Shown: positions 43,785-52,906 of the stretch, in pieces
How positions within the stretch are numbered: position 1 is the stretch's first letter
Layout of the letters: each line of letters opens with the position of its first letter
From: an uncultured Bacteroidales bacterium
Lineage (GTDB): Bacteria > Bacteroidota > Bacteroidia > Bacteroidales > CAIXZF01
Length of the DNA: 52,906 nt
Reading direction: 5' to 3'
Assembly (NCBI GenBank): GCA_903923925.1
Contig: CAIXZF010000093.1
Span: 1 to 52,906, forward strand
Made by a program: the position numbers and the translations under genes
The notes under the pieces: generated by a model
Told to the model about the DNA's origin: nothing
Databases searched by the model: none
Seen by the model: the letters and a program-made list of their open reading frames with translations, nothing else

Positions 43785-45923
43785 TCAGCCCTTTGTTTTT
43801 GTTAATGCAGCGAGAGAAAGCCGGATACTTCCATATGGGATTTCTTCCTTAAAGTATTCGAAATATTCTTTTATCACCTCGCTTTTATTCAGAAGTGGAT
43901 AGGCCTCTTCTATTCTTTGAAAATCTTCGGGTTTGATAAAATCGTGAATATTGATGTTTTCGCCAATGCTGTAGAGGTAAGCTACATGCGAGAATATTGT
44001 TGTGACGTTCAAACTTCTTTGCTGAGCAATTTCTTCGATGGTTTTACCTTGCTTGAGCATTTCAAATGTGATCTTGTAGGTCTGGCCTTTTTCCTTTTTC
44101 TGAGATCCAAACTGTTCTGCAAATATTTCAATAATTGCCTTTCCGTATTTATCGGCTTTGTGGTGGCTGATTCCTGTAACATCGAGCAATTGAAGATAGT
44201 TTCCGGGAGCACGGTTTATCAGGTCGTCGAGAGTGGCATCGTTAAAGATAATGTATGCAGGAACTCCTTCTTCAGCTGCCAGTTTACTTCTCAATGATCG
44301 TAAGGACTCACGGACTTTGTCGGAAACTGTAACTTTTTCGTGGAAATCCTCAATATCCTCCCAGCTTTTTTTCTTTCGTTTTTTAGGTACAAATTCTTCG
44401 TATGGGCGAGGTTTAACAAGACTGATCATTTTACGGCCATAGGCTATTTCTTTGCCATAATCAGTTGGTTTTAAACAATATCCTTCATCATATGCAATTT
44501 CGAAAACACCCAGGTTAAGTAGTTGAAGTACATAGGCATGCCAGTCGTGATATCCGATATCAGCACCAGCACCCCAGGTTTTAATTTTATCGTACCCTTT
44601 TTCCAGCAATTCGCTCTTGCGTGAACCGCGGAGCACGTCAACAAGCATATGAGAGCCAATACTGTCGGAAATACGCAGCAGGGCCGAAACAGCTTTCTGT
44701 GTGATAATTGTTCCGTCGAAGTGGTTTCTGGGACTTTTGCATACATCGCAGTTTCCGCAGTCTTTTTCGAAAGATTCCCCGAAATACGTGATCAGGATTC
44801 GTCGTCTGCATACATCAGCCTCGCTGAACTGCTGCATTCTTTGAAGTTTTTCGAGGTTAAGTTCCCGTTTTCCGCTTTCCTCCGCAAATTGCCTTAACAT
44901 AATCAAATCTCCGGTGCTGTAGTAAAGTACAGTGTCTGCCGGAAGGCCGTCGCGTCCTGAGCGGCCAATTTCCTGGTAATAGCTTTCGATGTTTTTCGGA
45001 AGGTTGTTATGAATTACCCATCTCACATCTGGTTTGTTGATTCCTAGTCCAAAGGCTATTGTTGCACAAATAACCTGGCTTTTATCATTTATAAAATCCT
45101 CCTGTACCTGCCGCCTGCGTTCATTGTCCATTCCGGCATGGTAGTAGGTCGATGAAATCCCTGCATTTTCAAGCATCTGCGCCATACTCTCGGTTAATTT
45201 CCGGCTCAGGCAATAGATAATCCCACTCTGTCGCGGTCTGCTGTTAATGAAATGGACAATTTCACGGTGTCTTTCCTTAGCCTGAATTCCGGATCTGACG
45301 GAAAGACTGAGATTCGGCCTGTCGAAGGAAGCAACGAATATTGAAGGATTCTGCATTCTTAGCTGAAGTGCAATGTCCTTGCGGGTAATTTTATCGGCTG
45401 TGGCAGTTAAGGCCATAACAGGAACATTCGGAAAATGATCTTTAATAAGATTGAGTTTGGTATATTCAGGCCTGAAATCGTGCCCCCAGCTTGAGATACA
45501 GTGTGCTTCATCAATTGCAAACAGTCCGATATTTAATCGATTGAGAAGTGAGGATGAATTCATAAGACGTTCAGGAGAAATATAGAGCAGGTTCATCCGG
45601 CCTTCGGCGCAGGTATTCAGAATGTCCTGCTCCTGAGCTGCTGTGAGGCTGCTGTTAAGGGCAGCTGCCTCAATACCATTAGCCCTCAAACTGTCCACCT
45701 GATCTTTCATTAGTGAAATCAAGGGCGAAACAACAAGAACAGTCTTCTTCATCAATAATGACGGGATCTGGAAACAAACAGATTTTCCACCTCCTGTGGG
45801 CATTACAAGGATAACATCATTCCCGCTCATCACCTGTTCGATAGCCTCATACTGATAGGGCCTGAAGGCATCATACCCAAAATATTCCTTCAAAACCTGC
45901 CCTGCCTGATCTTTCATTTCCAT
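43785..45923 (-). CDS. recQ: ATP-dependent DNA helicase RecQ
   Basis: This full-length RecQ (712 residues from ATG 45923; a TTG at 45929 is also in frame) unwinds DNA 3'-5' in recombination and replication repair. Motif I is MPTGGGKS (41-48), DEAH is 138-141 with [11 protein letters not shown] after it, and the RQC zinc region shows [10 protein letters not shown] and [12 protein letters not shown]. An HRDC domain (about 525-605) follows, then a C-terminal helix-turn-helix segment ([19 protein letters not shown]). It stops six bases after the octanucleotide repeat ends. Confidence 0.96.
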   Translation of the reverse strand: MEMKDQAGQVLKEYFGYDAFRPYQYEAIEQVMSGNDVILVMPTGGGKSVCFQIPSLLMKKTVLVVSPLISLMKDQVDSLRANGIEAAALNSSLTAAQEQDILNTCAEGRMNLLYISPERLMNSSSLLNRLNIGLFAIDEAHCISSWGHDFRPEYTKLNLIKDHFPNVPVMALTATADKITRKDIALQLRMQNPSIFVASFDRPNLSLSVRSGIQAKERHREIVHFINSRPRQSGIIYCLSRKLTESMAQMLENAGISSTYYHAGMDNERRRQVQEDFINDKSQVICATIAFGLGINKPDVRWVIHNNLPKNIESYYQEIGRSGRDGLPADTVLYYSTGDLIMLRQFAEESGKRELNLEKLQRMQQFSEADVCRRRILITYFGESFEKDCGNCDVCKSPRNHFDGTIITQKAVSALLRISDSIGSHMLVDVLRGSRKSELLEKGYDKIKTWGAGADIGYHDWHAYVLQLLNLGVFEIAYDEGYCLKPTDYGKEIAYGRKMISLVKPRPYEEFVPKKRKKKSWEDIEDFHEKVTVSDKVRESLRSLRSKLAAEEGVPAYIIFNDATLDDLINRAPGNYLQLLDVTGISHHKADKYGKAIIEIFAEQFGSQKKEKGQTYKITFEMLKQGKTIEEIAQQRSLNVTTIFSHVAYLYSIGENINIHDFIKPEDFQRIEEAYPLLNKSEVIKEYFEYFKEEIPYGSIRLSLAALTKTKG

Positions 45924-46090
45924 TTGCAATTCTTTTTAGTTCATTTTCATTTTACAATTATTTAGATGCATCTCGAACCCGAAAACGGAAGCACTTTGGC
46001 AAATTTATTTTAATTCTTTTTCTCTCAGGATTTCATTAATCAGAATTCCACAAAGATAAGCCTGTTGCCTCATCAAAACTGTAATTTTCA

Positions 46091-46098
46091 TACCTTTG
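46091..46098 (+). promoter_or_regulatory. Probable -7 box of the S1/P1 nuclease gene
   Basis: TACCTTTG matches TAnnTTTG, 30 bases before the GTG start at 46129. The only TTG upstream is 23 bases away, longer than usual. Confidence 0.4.
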
Positions 46099-46128
46099 GC
46101 TCCTTCTTAAGAAATAAAATTTCAGAGT

Positions 46129-47241
46129 GTGAAAAAACAGTTTCTGTTAATTGGTAGTTTGATCAGTTTGTCCTTCGTCCTGATGAGTTGGGGTAGCGTT
46201 GGACACTTCAAAATAAATCACGATTGCTCATTGTCATTTGATCCGCAGATGAGCATCTTTCATGTTTGGACAACTCCCCTCGCTGATCACGCTTCTGATG
46301 CAGATTACCGTAAGAATACTGACCCCAATGAGTCACCCCGGCATTTTATCGATATCGATGATTATCCGGAGTTTATTTCGAGCGGGAGAATTGCTTCAAC
46401 CCTCGATTCACTGGTTTTTATCCATGGTTCAAATTATGTTTACAACCATGGTATTCTGCCTTATGCTACCCGTACCACTTATGATTCATTGCGGAATTGT
46501 TTCCAGCGTGGCGATTGGGATAAGGCTATGCTGTTCGCCTCTGATCTCGGGCATTATGTTGGCGATGGTCATATGCCACTTCACATTACAGCTAATTATA
46601 ATGGATATTCAACGGGCAACGATGGAATTCATTCCCGCTATGAATCCACTATGATATCCGCTAATATCGCTCAGATTCTGTATACAGGTGACACAGTGCA
46701 ATTTATTACAGATGTTAATAAGTACATCTTTAATTACATCTATTACAATTACACATATGTAGATTCGGTTTTATTGGCTGATACTTACGCTCAGAGTGTT
46801 TCCTCGAATACCAGTTCTTCTCAGTATAAACTTGCTTTGTGGAACAGAACCAGGTTATTTACGGTGATGCTTTTTAAAAATGCTTCCCATTCGCTGGCAG
46901 AGCTAATTTATACTGCATGGGTTAATGCCGGCAGTCCTGCATATGGACAGGCATCTGTGTTTAACAATTTTGTTACAGTATCGCCAATCCTGAAACAGGT
47001 ATCGCCAAACCCTTTTTCCAGCGGAACTCAGATTCAATATACTGTTCCTGAAAATGCAATAATCAGCCTGAAAATCTCCGATGTTAATGGGAAAATTATT
47101 TCAACATTAAAAAATGGTTTTGTGCCAAAGGGCGATTACACACTGGAATGGACTCCTCAGAATATAAAATCCGGAGTGTATTATCTCATTCTTAATTCAG
47201 GAAAAACGCAACAGACAAGGAAAATTGTTTACAATAAGTAA
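46129..47241 (+). CDS. Secreted S1/P1-type nuclease with T9SS sorting domain
   Basis: The 370-residue protein starts at GTG 46129 and its signal peptide is cleaved just before Trp21, so WGSVGH would be the mature N-terminus; in P1 nuclease Trp1 and His6 bind zinc, and here they are Trp21 and His26. Other ligands are visible: HFIDIDD, the trio HYVGDGHMPLH (His, Asp and His at +4 and +10) and GIHSRYE. It probably hydrolyses nucleic acids or phospholipid head groups outside the cell. The last 80 residues (KQVSPNPFSSGTQIQY onward) are a T9SS sorting domain, so it is secreted to the surface. Confidence 0.88.
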   Translation: MKKQFLLIGSLISLSFVLMSWGSVGHFKINHDCSLSFDPQMSIFHVWTTPLADHASDADYRKNTDPNESPRHFIDIDDYPEFISSGRIASTLDSLVFIHGSNYVYNHGILPYATRTTYDSLRNCFQRGDWDKAMLFASDLGHYVGDGHMPLHITANYNGYSTGNDGIHSRYESTMISANIAQILYTGDTVQFITDVNKYIFNYIYYNYTYVDSVLLADTYAQSVSSNTSSSQYKLALWNRTRLFTVMLFKNASHSLAELIYTAWVNAGSPAYGQASVFNNFVTVSPILKQVSPNPFSSGTQIQYTVPENAIISLKISDVNGKIISTLKNGFVPKGDYTLEWTPQNIKSGVYYLILNSGKTQQTRKIVYNK

Positions 47242-47247
47242 CAGCTT

Positions 47248-49407
47248 TTACTCCCTGATATTCATTTCATTAACCAGATTGCCCGCGCCACATACTTTAT
47301 CGATAACGAAAAGGCAGTAGCGGATATCGAGTGTGATATTCCGGCATTGGTCGGGATCGTAAATGATGTCGCTCATAGTTCCTTCCCAGCAGCGGTCGAA
47401 ATTGAGCCCTATAAGTTCTCCGCTCCCGTTAAATACGGGACTTCCGGAATTGCCGCCGGTTGTGTGATTTGAGGCAATAAAGCAGGTATGGAGACTGCCA
47501 TCCTTATCGGCATATTTTCCATACTCCTTCCTGGAAAACAATTCCTTTAATTTTGGGTCTACAACGTAATCATAAACTGCGGTGTCCTCCTTCTGCATTA
47601 CGCCGTCAAGAGTTGTGAAATAATTGAATCCGGTTGCATCTGCAGGTTTGTAGTCGAGAATATTTCCGTAGGCAATCCGGAGTGTAAGGTTGGCATCAGG
47701 ATAAAAGCGTTTAGAGGGTTGCATCTCCCGCTGAGCCTTCATGTAAATCCTGTTCAGGCTGTCGATACGGTTGCGCAGAACATCAATTTTCCCCTGGATA
47801 TTCTGAGTGTAATTGTCGGCAAAATGCTGAGCCATGCTGTAAACCGGCTCCCTGCTCAGTTTTTTATAGTTTGATGCCTGGTAGTTATTCAAAAAAGCCA
47901 TCATTTTCTCTTTCGAAGCGAATATTGATTCTTTAAAAACTGCATCGGAATATTTTTTAAAATCGCCCTTATTTTCAGCGGAAAGTGCTGTTAATTCTGA
48001 AGGACAATATTCCTTAGGACAATTGGCAGCATATTCGCTGAGCAACCAGGGCATGAGCTCATGATCCACAGTTTGGGAATAATTTTTAAAGAAATCTTCG
48101 GTTGCCGTTTTTGCCTTGGCAAGCGCTTTGTCAAGGTCTTCTTTTTTTGTCTTTTTATCCTGACTGAGCTTTACAAGTGCAGTAAAACTTCTTGTAAATT
48201 TAAATAGTTCAATGGCGTTTCCGGCTTCATTGTAGTAAATGGAAGAAAGATCGAGCGGCAGTAATTCGGCATATGTTTTTGCATATGCTGATAAAAGTTT
48301 GCTGTATTTGCTGTTGTGGCCAGTATCTGCGGTAATCCAGTGCGTAAAATTGCTCTCAAAGAATTTCTTCTTTCCAACAGCATCCATTCGTTTAATTCCT
48401 TTGTCTTCGCCCTGCCATTTTTTCCAGCCATTGGCAATGTTAGCAGCTTTTGCAGAATATTGGATTCTCACAAGCCGGCTTTCATTCATATGTGTTTTAA
48501 TAACTTCTAAGCGTTTGGTCCTTAGTTTGATCCGGGTTGGATTTTCTGTTTCACTGATCAGCTGAACAGCATAAGACGGAAGATATTCCTGGGTGGTTCC
48601 AGGATAACCATAAATGAAGGTGAAATCGCCTTTCTCATAACCTTTCAATGAAATTGGCAAGGTATACTTCGGTGTATAGGGTACATTATCTTTTGAGTAT
48701 GCTGCAGGTTTGCCATCTTTATCAGCATAAACTCTGAATACACTGAAATCTCCCGTATGCCTGGGCCACATCCAGTTGTCGGTATCACCGCCGAAGTTCC
48801 CGATATTAGTTGGTGGCGCCCCAACTAAGCGCACATCTTTAAATACTTCAATGATAAACATATAGTACTCATTGCCGTAATAAAAGGCTTTTGTTTTTGC
48901 CTCGTAATGGGTGTTTTTAAGAGCTTCCTTTTCGGTGCTTTTAATATTAATGGTGATGATACTATCTCTTACGAGCTTGGACATTTTATCATTTACACCA
49001 TTAAGAATTTTTGTGGTAACATCTTCCATTCTAACCAGCAAGGTAACAGAGAGAGCTGGATTTGGCAATTCTTCTTCCTTGTTTTTAGCCCAGAACCCAT
49101 TGCGGAGGTAATCGTGTTCCAATGTGCTGTGCTGCTGAATTGAGCCAAATCCGCAATGATGATTTGTGAGCAATAAACCTTGTGTAGATACAAATCCGCC
49201 GGTGCATCCACCTCCAAAGAGCAGAATCCCGTCTTTCAGGCTGGAATGATTGATACTGTAAATGTCCTCAGCAGTCAATTTCAGCCCCATCGACTGCATT
49301 TCTTTTTCGTTCAGCTGTTCGAGCAGCATTGGAAGCCACATCCCTTCCCCAGCAAAACTGCGGGCAAAGACGAAGAGAAAAACAATCAGTATAGAAGTTC
49401 TTTTCAT
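47248..49407 (-). CDS. S46-family dipeptidyl-peptidase (DPP7/DPP11-like)
   Basis: The 719-residue periplasmic serine peptidase has a signal peptide ending SFAG, an N-terminal trypsin-like half (CTGGFVSTQGLLLTNHHCG, His84 probable), Asp220 in WMWPRHTGDF, a helical insertion (about 300-560) and the C-terminal catalytic GGNSGSPVFNG with Ser654. These fit the triad of S46 dipeptidyl-peptidases that trim peptides in asaccharolytic Bacteroidota. It would release dipeptides that feed the amino acid catabolic genes elsewhere in this window. Whether it prefers hydrophobic or acidic P1 residues cannot be judged by eye. Confidence 0.93.
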   Translation of the reverse strand: MKRTSILIVFLFVFARSFAGEGMWLPMLLEQLNEKEMQSMGLKLTAEDIYSINHSSLKDGILLFGGGCTGGFVSTQGLLLTNHHCGFGSIQQHSTLEHDYLRNGFWAKNKEEELPNPALSVTLLVRMEDVTTKILNGVNDKMSKLVRDSIITINIKSTEKEALKNTHYEAKTKAFYYGNEYYMFIIEVFKDVRLVGAPPTNIGNFGGDTDNWMWPRHTGDFSVFRVYADKDGKPAAYSKDNVPYTPKYTLPISLKGYEKGDFTFIYGYPGTTQEYLPSYAVQLISETENPTRIKLRTKRLEVIKTHMNESRLVRIQYSAKAANIANGWKKWQGEDKGIKRMDAVGKKKFFESNFTHWITADTGHNSKYSKLLSAYAKTYAELLPLDLSSIYYNEAGNAIELFKFTRSFTALVKLSQDKKTKKEDLDKALAKAKTATEDFFKNYSQTVDHELMPWLLSEYAANCPKEYCPSELTALSAENKGDFKKYSDAVFKESIFASKEKMMAFLNNYQASNYKKLSREPVYSMAQHFADNYTQNIQGKIDVLRNRIDSLNRIYMKAQREMQPSKRFYPDANLTLRIAYGNILDYKPADATGFNYFTTLDGVMQKEDTAVYDYVVDPKLKELFSRKEYGKYADKDGSLHTCFIASNHTTGGNSGSPVFNGSGELIGLNFDRCWEGTMSDIIYDPDQCRNITLDIRYCLFVIDKVCGAGNLVNEMNIRE

Positions 49408-49481
49408 AGGGTAAAAATCATGAATACGGAATCAGGCCACGGCATGCCATGGCCATACAGAATAATGTGAATTTGATGTTG

Positions 49482-49868
49482 CTACAATGATGCTTTTACG
49501 GCGATGGTTTCAATTTCAATGAGTGCGCCCAGAGGTAATCTGGAAACTTCATATGCAGCTCTTGCAGGAGCATCGGCAACATAAAACTGGGCATAGATAT
49601 CATTCATTTCAGCAAAATCTGAGAGATTAGTCATAAGAACTGTGGATTTTACTACTTCTGTGCGCTCATAACCGGCAGCTTTAAGTATTGTATCAATGTT
49701 TTTCAGTACTTGAATGGTTTGCTCCCTGATACCGCCATCAACCAAACTTTGAAAAGCAGGATCAATGGCAATCTGGCCGGAGATAAACAGCATACCGTTA
49801 ACCTCAATTGCCTGGCTGTAAGGGCCTATTGAAAAAGGTGCATCAGGTGTATAAATAACTTTTTTCAT
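49482..49868 (-). CDS. ridA: RidA-family enamine/imine deaminase
   Basis: The 128-residue protein is a full-length YjgF/YER057c/UK114 family member, a cytoplasmic trimer that hydrolyses reactive enamine or imine intermediates made by PLP enzymes. Landmarks are IGPYSQAIEVNGMLFISGQI near the N-terminus and Arg103 in ARAAYEVSRLP, the catalytic arginine. It lies 15 bases downstream of the DUF5916 gene on the same strand, so the two may share a transcript. Confidence 0.95.
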   Translation of the reverse strand: MKKVIYTPDAPFSIGPYSQAIEVNGMLFISGQIAIDPAFQSLVDGGIREQTIQVLKNIDTILKAAGYERTEVVKSTVLMTNLSDFAEMNDIYAQFYVADAPARAAYEVSRLPLGALIEIETIAVKASL

Positions 49869-49883
49869 TGGAATTATGATTTA

Positions 49884-52319
49884 TTATTTTTTGGAGTTTT
49901 TCTTTATGCTTTGATAATCAATATAATATAAAAATTTAATGGTAAAAGTATTCAATTGGGGCGAATCCCAGGTATTCTGAATATTTTCCCAATAATGTCT
50001 GATAACAATATTGCCTTCATCCAGAATAGCATTCTTCCATACGAGTTCAAGCTTGCTGCCCGGGGCAAACTCCCATGAACCTACCATGTCGATATTAAAT
50101 ACAGTAAAATTGAAATCAGGATTTCCGTCATATTTTATATAATCAGAAAGGTTTCCATCGGCAAGAAGTTCATAAAACCTGTCGTATGTGCCAATAGAAA
50201 AATAATGCCTGGCCCTGAAATTCAGAGATAGATTGTTTCTGAATAAATACTTCAATGTAAGAGAGTTCTCCATTTCATCTACATCTCTTCTTCCAAAATA
50301 AACTGTATTTGCGGCACTGCCGGCATATCCGATGTCTCTTACCATCTTCTGAAATTCAAAGCGGTAATCAAACCCAAGGTGATCGTTTATCCTGAAGATA
50401 GGCCTTATCACACATTTATATGCTCTGAATTTTTCTACATCTGAGAAAAAGTAATCGAAACTCATGTCAAGGGCAAAAGGTTTACGGTAATCTGAACTGA
50501 TGCCGACTTCAAAAAAGTAGTAGGCTGGTTTAAAGAAATACCTCCCCGAAGTGCGGGGTTCATAATAGTCGTATGTCCTTACCGGGTAAGTGCTGGCGTC
50601 AAACCATACGCTCAAATAATTAAGTAAGGTTCCCCAGGTATTCCAATTAAGTTCAACATTGGTAAGTTTTCGTGTCTGGTAGTTTTGCTTATAGTTTAAT
50701 TGGACATATGTAGCCAGGTCGCGGAGTTTACCTATTGGTTCGAAAATACTATAGCTGGCTTTTGCAAGATGCTCAGTTTCATTATTGTAGAGGGTTATCC
50801 CTATATCATTGGCTGAAAATTTATTATCTTTTTCGTAACGGGCAAGCCAGAACTGGAAATTTCCTTTCAATTTTCCAACAGCTATGCCATATTCATATCC
50901 AAGATCCTGGAGATCCTTGCCAGCTGTTGTGCTTCCCTGTGTAAAAATCTGGCTGAGTGCTCCGCTAAAAGCGAAGCGGTATGCGTTATTTTTAGAGTTC
51001 AGTGTAAGGCCGCTTCCGCTTACATTTGCATTTGAGTAGCCTTTATCCCTGGTAACATTTGTATTGATAAAGTAAAGTGAGGAATTGTTTTTGAGGGCCT
51101 GATCCACAACCACAATATTATAGTTAGTTCGGGGATCGGTAAGAAATTTTGAAGAATTCCCCAGACTGTCCTCAAGTGTAGCATAGGTGTTGTCTGTTAC
51201 AGCATTGAAAATACCAATAGCTGTGCCCTTGCTGTTTCTTCCTGAGAATTTTGTTGCATTGATTAACTTGGATTGGAAGGGATTTTTTATAATTTTTTCA
51301 CCCTCTTTAAGACTAGCCTCAACGGAGAAGTAATTCAGCGGAATCCTTCCGATTCTTCTTGAGTAAAAGAGTCCGCCTTTCTGGAAAAGATCAACGGCTT
51401 CCTGGAAAAATTGCCTTTGTTCGTTGTACGTAGTTTCAAAGGCTGAAAGGTTTTTTATCAGGTTGTCGCTCTGTACCTGGCTGAAATCAGGCAAGAGTGT
51501 TACATCTAAGGTAAAACTCTCATTGAATCCATACTTTAGATCCATACCACCCGAGAAAGAAGAGCTGGTATTGTTTTTATCCGGGATGTTATACGGAAAA
51601 TGTTCCAGCGATGCACCCAGGTAGGGTGTGAGTGAAAGTCGTAAAGGTGGTTTGATGTTTTGAATTCCCTCGAGTTTCTTCCAGTGAATAAGATTGTTTG
51701 AAGCGCCGTTTTCGTCGAGAGAGAACTGACTTTTTTCACGGTAGCGCCTGATATTTCTTAGGATCTGGATTCCCCATTTCTGGTTATTTGCAGAAGGAAA
51801 ACGCAAGGCGCTGTAAGGTATCATTATTTCAAGACTCCATCCTTCTGAATTAATGGAAACTGCGCTCTGCCAAACTGCATTAAAAGTTGCGTCAGCAATC
51901 CTTGAATCCAGCTGAACGCCCGAAGCCATTACTATAAAAGTGTAGGCATCAAGCTGGTTGTTGTAGGTGTCGAATTGAATCCCAAACCAATCGGCATTCA
52001 AATCTTCATCATCCCTGTTGCCAAGTTGCCTGAGGATACTGTCGGGATGCGGATCGTGTAATTTTGCCCCAATGTAGAGTGCGTAATCGTCGTAAACTAT
52101 TCTAACATCGGAAGGGAATGAAGGTTTTTTTCCATAATTAGGTCTGAACTGGATAAAATCTGTTATTGGTTCAGCTGTTTTCCAGTCGGCTTCATCAAGT
52201 ATCCCATCAATATGAGGCGTTGCAGTTGTTCTTTGGGCATAGGCATTTTTTGCTTCCTGAGCGAAGTTTGCTAGTGCCATTAAGAGCAAAACAAGTATGA
52301 GGAATAGGCGTCTCAACAT
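49884..52319 (-). CDS. DUF5916 outer-membrane protein with CBM9-like N-terminal domain
   Basis: The 811-residue protein has a signal peptide ending NFAQ, a CBM9-like beta-sandwich (about 30-205: PHIDGILDEADWKTAEPI, YDDYALYIGAKLHD) and a C-terminal DUF5916 beta-barrel region (about 220-811). It likely sits in the outer membrane and may bind or process a glycan or peptide; no catalytic residue can be named. The TAGTTTTG box at 52325-52332 (minus strand) ends five bases before the ATG, so its mRNA may be nearly leaderless. It is followed by ridA. Confidence 0.88.
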   Translation of the reverse strand: MLRRLFLILVLLLMALANFAQEAKNAYAQRTTATPHIDGILDEADWKTAEPITDFIQFRPNYGKKPSFPSDVRIVYDDYALYIGAKLHDPHPDSILRQLGNRDDEDLNADWFGIQFDTYNNQLDAYTFIVMASGVQLDSRIADATFNAVWQSAVSINSEGWSLEIMIPYSALRFPSANNQKWGIQILRNIRRYREKSQFSLDENGASNNLIHWKKLEGIQNIKPPLRLSLTPYLGASLEHFPYNIPDKNNTSSSFSGGMDLKYGFNESFTLDVTLLPDFSQVQSDNLIKNLSAFETTYNEQRQFFQEAVDLFQKGGLFYSRRIGRIPLNYFSVEASLKEGEKIIKNPFQSKLINATKFSGRNSKGTAIGIFNAVTDNTYATLEDSLGNSSKFLTDPRTNYNIVVVDQALKNNSSLYFINTNVTRDKGYSNANVSGSGLTLNSKNNAYRFAFSGALSQIFTQGSTTAGKDLQDLGYEYGIAVGKLKGNFQFWLARYEKDNKFSANDIGITLYNNETEHLAKASYSIFEPIGKLRDLATYVQLNYKQNYQTRKLTNVELNWNTWGTLLNYLSVWFDASTYPVRTYDYYEPRTSGRYFFKPAYYFFEVGISSDYRKPFALDMSFDYFFSDVEKFRAYKCVIRPIFRINDHLGFDYRFEFQKMVRDIGYAGSAANTVYFGRRDVDEMENSLTLKYLFRNNLSLNFRARHYFSIGTYDRFYELLADGNLSDYIKYDGNPDFNFTVFNIDMVGSWEFAPGSKLELVWKNAILDEGNIVIRHYWENIQNTWDSPQLNTFTIKFLYYIDYQSIKKNSKK

Positions 52320-52423
52320 AACTGCAAAACTAAAGAAATTCTTTCAGGTTTCCGTCTTGTAATTTTGGACCTGTTGCTATGCCTGTATCTGGAAGAGGCT
52401 GGCAAAAGAATTTATTAATTTTT

Positions 52424-52453
52424 TTGGTAATTTAAAAAAATGCTGTAATTTTG
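52424..52453 (+). promoter_or_regulatory. Promoter of tRNA-Val
   Basis: TTG (52424-52426), 19 bases, TAATTTTG (52446-52453) matches the Bacteroidota promoter, 11 bases before the mature 5' end. Confidence 0.8.
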
Positions 52454-52464
52454 CCACCTCAAAA

Positions 52465-52542
52465 GGGAGATTAGCTCAGCTGGTTCAGAGCACCTGCCTT
52501 ACAAGCAGGGGGTCACTGGTTCGAACCCAGTATCTCCCACCA
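52465..52542 (+). tRNA. tRNA-Val, anticodon TAC
   Basis: The cloverleaf is complete: acceptor GGGAGAT/ATCTCCC, D arm GCTC...GAGC, anticodon arm CCTGC-CTTACAA-GCAGG with anticodon TAC, variable loop, T arm ACTGG-TTCGAAC-CCAGT, discriminator A and an encoded CCA. The mature body is 75 bases, 78 with CCA. Confidence 0.97.
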
Positions 52543-52550
52543 CAAAATCA

Positions 52551-52583
52551 AGCAGTTAGAATTTATTTTCTGGCTGCTTTTTT
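52551..52583 (+). terminator. Terminator of the tRNA-Val transcript
   Basis: AGCAG pairs with CTGCT around a loop with an AGAA/TTTCT inner stem, followed by six T residues, 9 bases after the CCA end. Confidence 0.75.
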
Positions 52584-52906
52584 GTTTGTACCATCAAATG
52601 TACCAACTCGGTTATTATTACGGTCGATCAAGCATGAAATCCGTAAACGAAAATTCGTCTGGGATCGCCTGCAGAATGAAGTTACATTCGTCCAAAATAT
52701 GTTTCAGATAATCTCATCGAGCAGGAAACAAAGATTAATAAAGTTGTCATAATTTTTCCATAACTAATCACTGTTGTCCGATAAAAGTACAAAATAATTT
52801 TCTGACTTCATAACTATTTGATAGACAGTACGCACGTTGACACTTTTTTTGTTTTCACAAAAGTAAGCCCCTCAAAATAACGAGAGTTGTTCCTCATTTC
52901 GAAGGA
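52584..52906. other. Region downstream of the tRNA without a supported gene
   Basis: An open plus-strand frame runs about 56 codons to 52752 (with VPTRLLLRSIKHEIRKRK) but has no ATG at its start and no recognised family. No attachment-site repeat of the tRNA 3' end is seen within the window. Confidence 0.4.

Noticed and set aside
52584-52752. Plus-strand open frame beyond tRNA-Val, possibly an integrase
   Set aside because: It lacks a start codon and any recombinase motif, and no repeat of the tRNA end is present in the window.

Overview
The window comes from a member of the phylum Bacteroidota. Several secreted proteins carry C-terminal sorting domains for the type IX secretion system (T9SS). 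There is a TonB-dependent receptor followed by two DUF4249 lipoproteins, a TamL-type Omp85 lipoprotein, a fused CcsB-CcsA cytochrome c synthase, and promoters of the Bacteroidota form TTG-N19/20-TAnnTTTG. The sequence alone does not fix order or genus.

Layout. Positions 1-6.7 kb hold the end of an outer-membrane-like gene, a cytochrome with 20 CXXCH motifs plus one CX3CH, an unknown secreted protein, a tandem non-coding duplication and, convergently, the cytochrome c synthase CcsBA. Positions 6.8-13.8 kb are a heavy-metal efflux island: a Cys/His-rich DUF6660-type protein, a CusA/CzcA pump fused to a TolC-like domain, and a CusB-like lipoprotein adaptor. On each side of it is a small secreted protein of an unrecognised family with repeated (N/D/T)P-x-(F/Y)-W motifs. 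The two paralogues share an upstream element of about 56 bp at the same distance from their start codons. Positions 14.0-20.4 kb are a phenylalanine/tyrosine catabolic operon (hmgA, hppD, fahA, a flavin-reductase-like gene, phenylalanine hydroxylase) behind a near-consensus promoter.

Positions 20.4-24.2 kb carry a RecD-like helicase and a TamL-type protein, and 24.5-25.3 kb a secreted single-CXXCH protein. Positions 25.3-27.2 kb are non-coding and mobile: a hairpin-chain repeat is split by a 1.3 kb remnant with a broken tyrosine recombinase gene and a 9-bp direct repeat at its ends. An intact copy of the same repeat lies at 35.7 kb. Positions 27.2-28.9 kb encode a two-gene sensor, a V4R-domain protein and a membrane-free histidine kinase.

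Positions 29.3-35.6 kb hold exported proteins: a zinc metalloprotease, a metallo-beta-lactamase-fold hydrolase, two beta-propellers and a hyalin-repeat protein. Positions 35.9-43.4 kb form a five-gene outer-membrane operon (unknown secreted protein, TonB-dependent receptor, two DUF4249 lipoproteins, MG2-type protein). A 34-unit octanucleotide repeat then precedes recQ. The rest holds an S1/P1-type nuclease, an S46 dipeptidyl-peptidase, ridA, a DUF5916 outer-membrane protein and tRNA-Val(TAC) with its own promoter and terminator.

Most promising for something undescribed: the paired tryptophan-motif secreted proteins and their shared upstream element around the metal-efflux genes. Next are the V4R/kinase pair and the hairpin-chain repeat with its inserted recombinase remnant.
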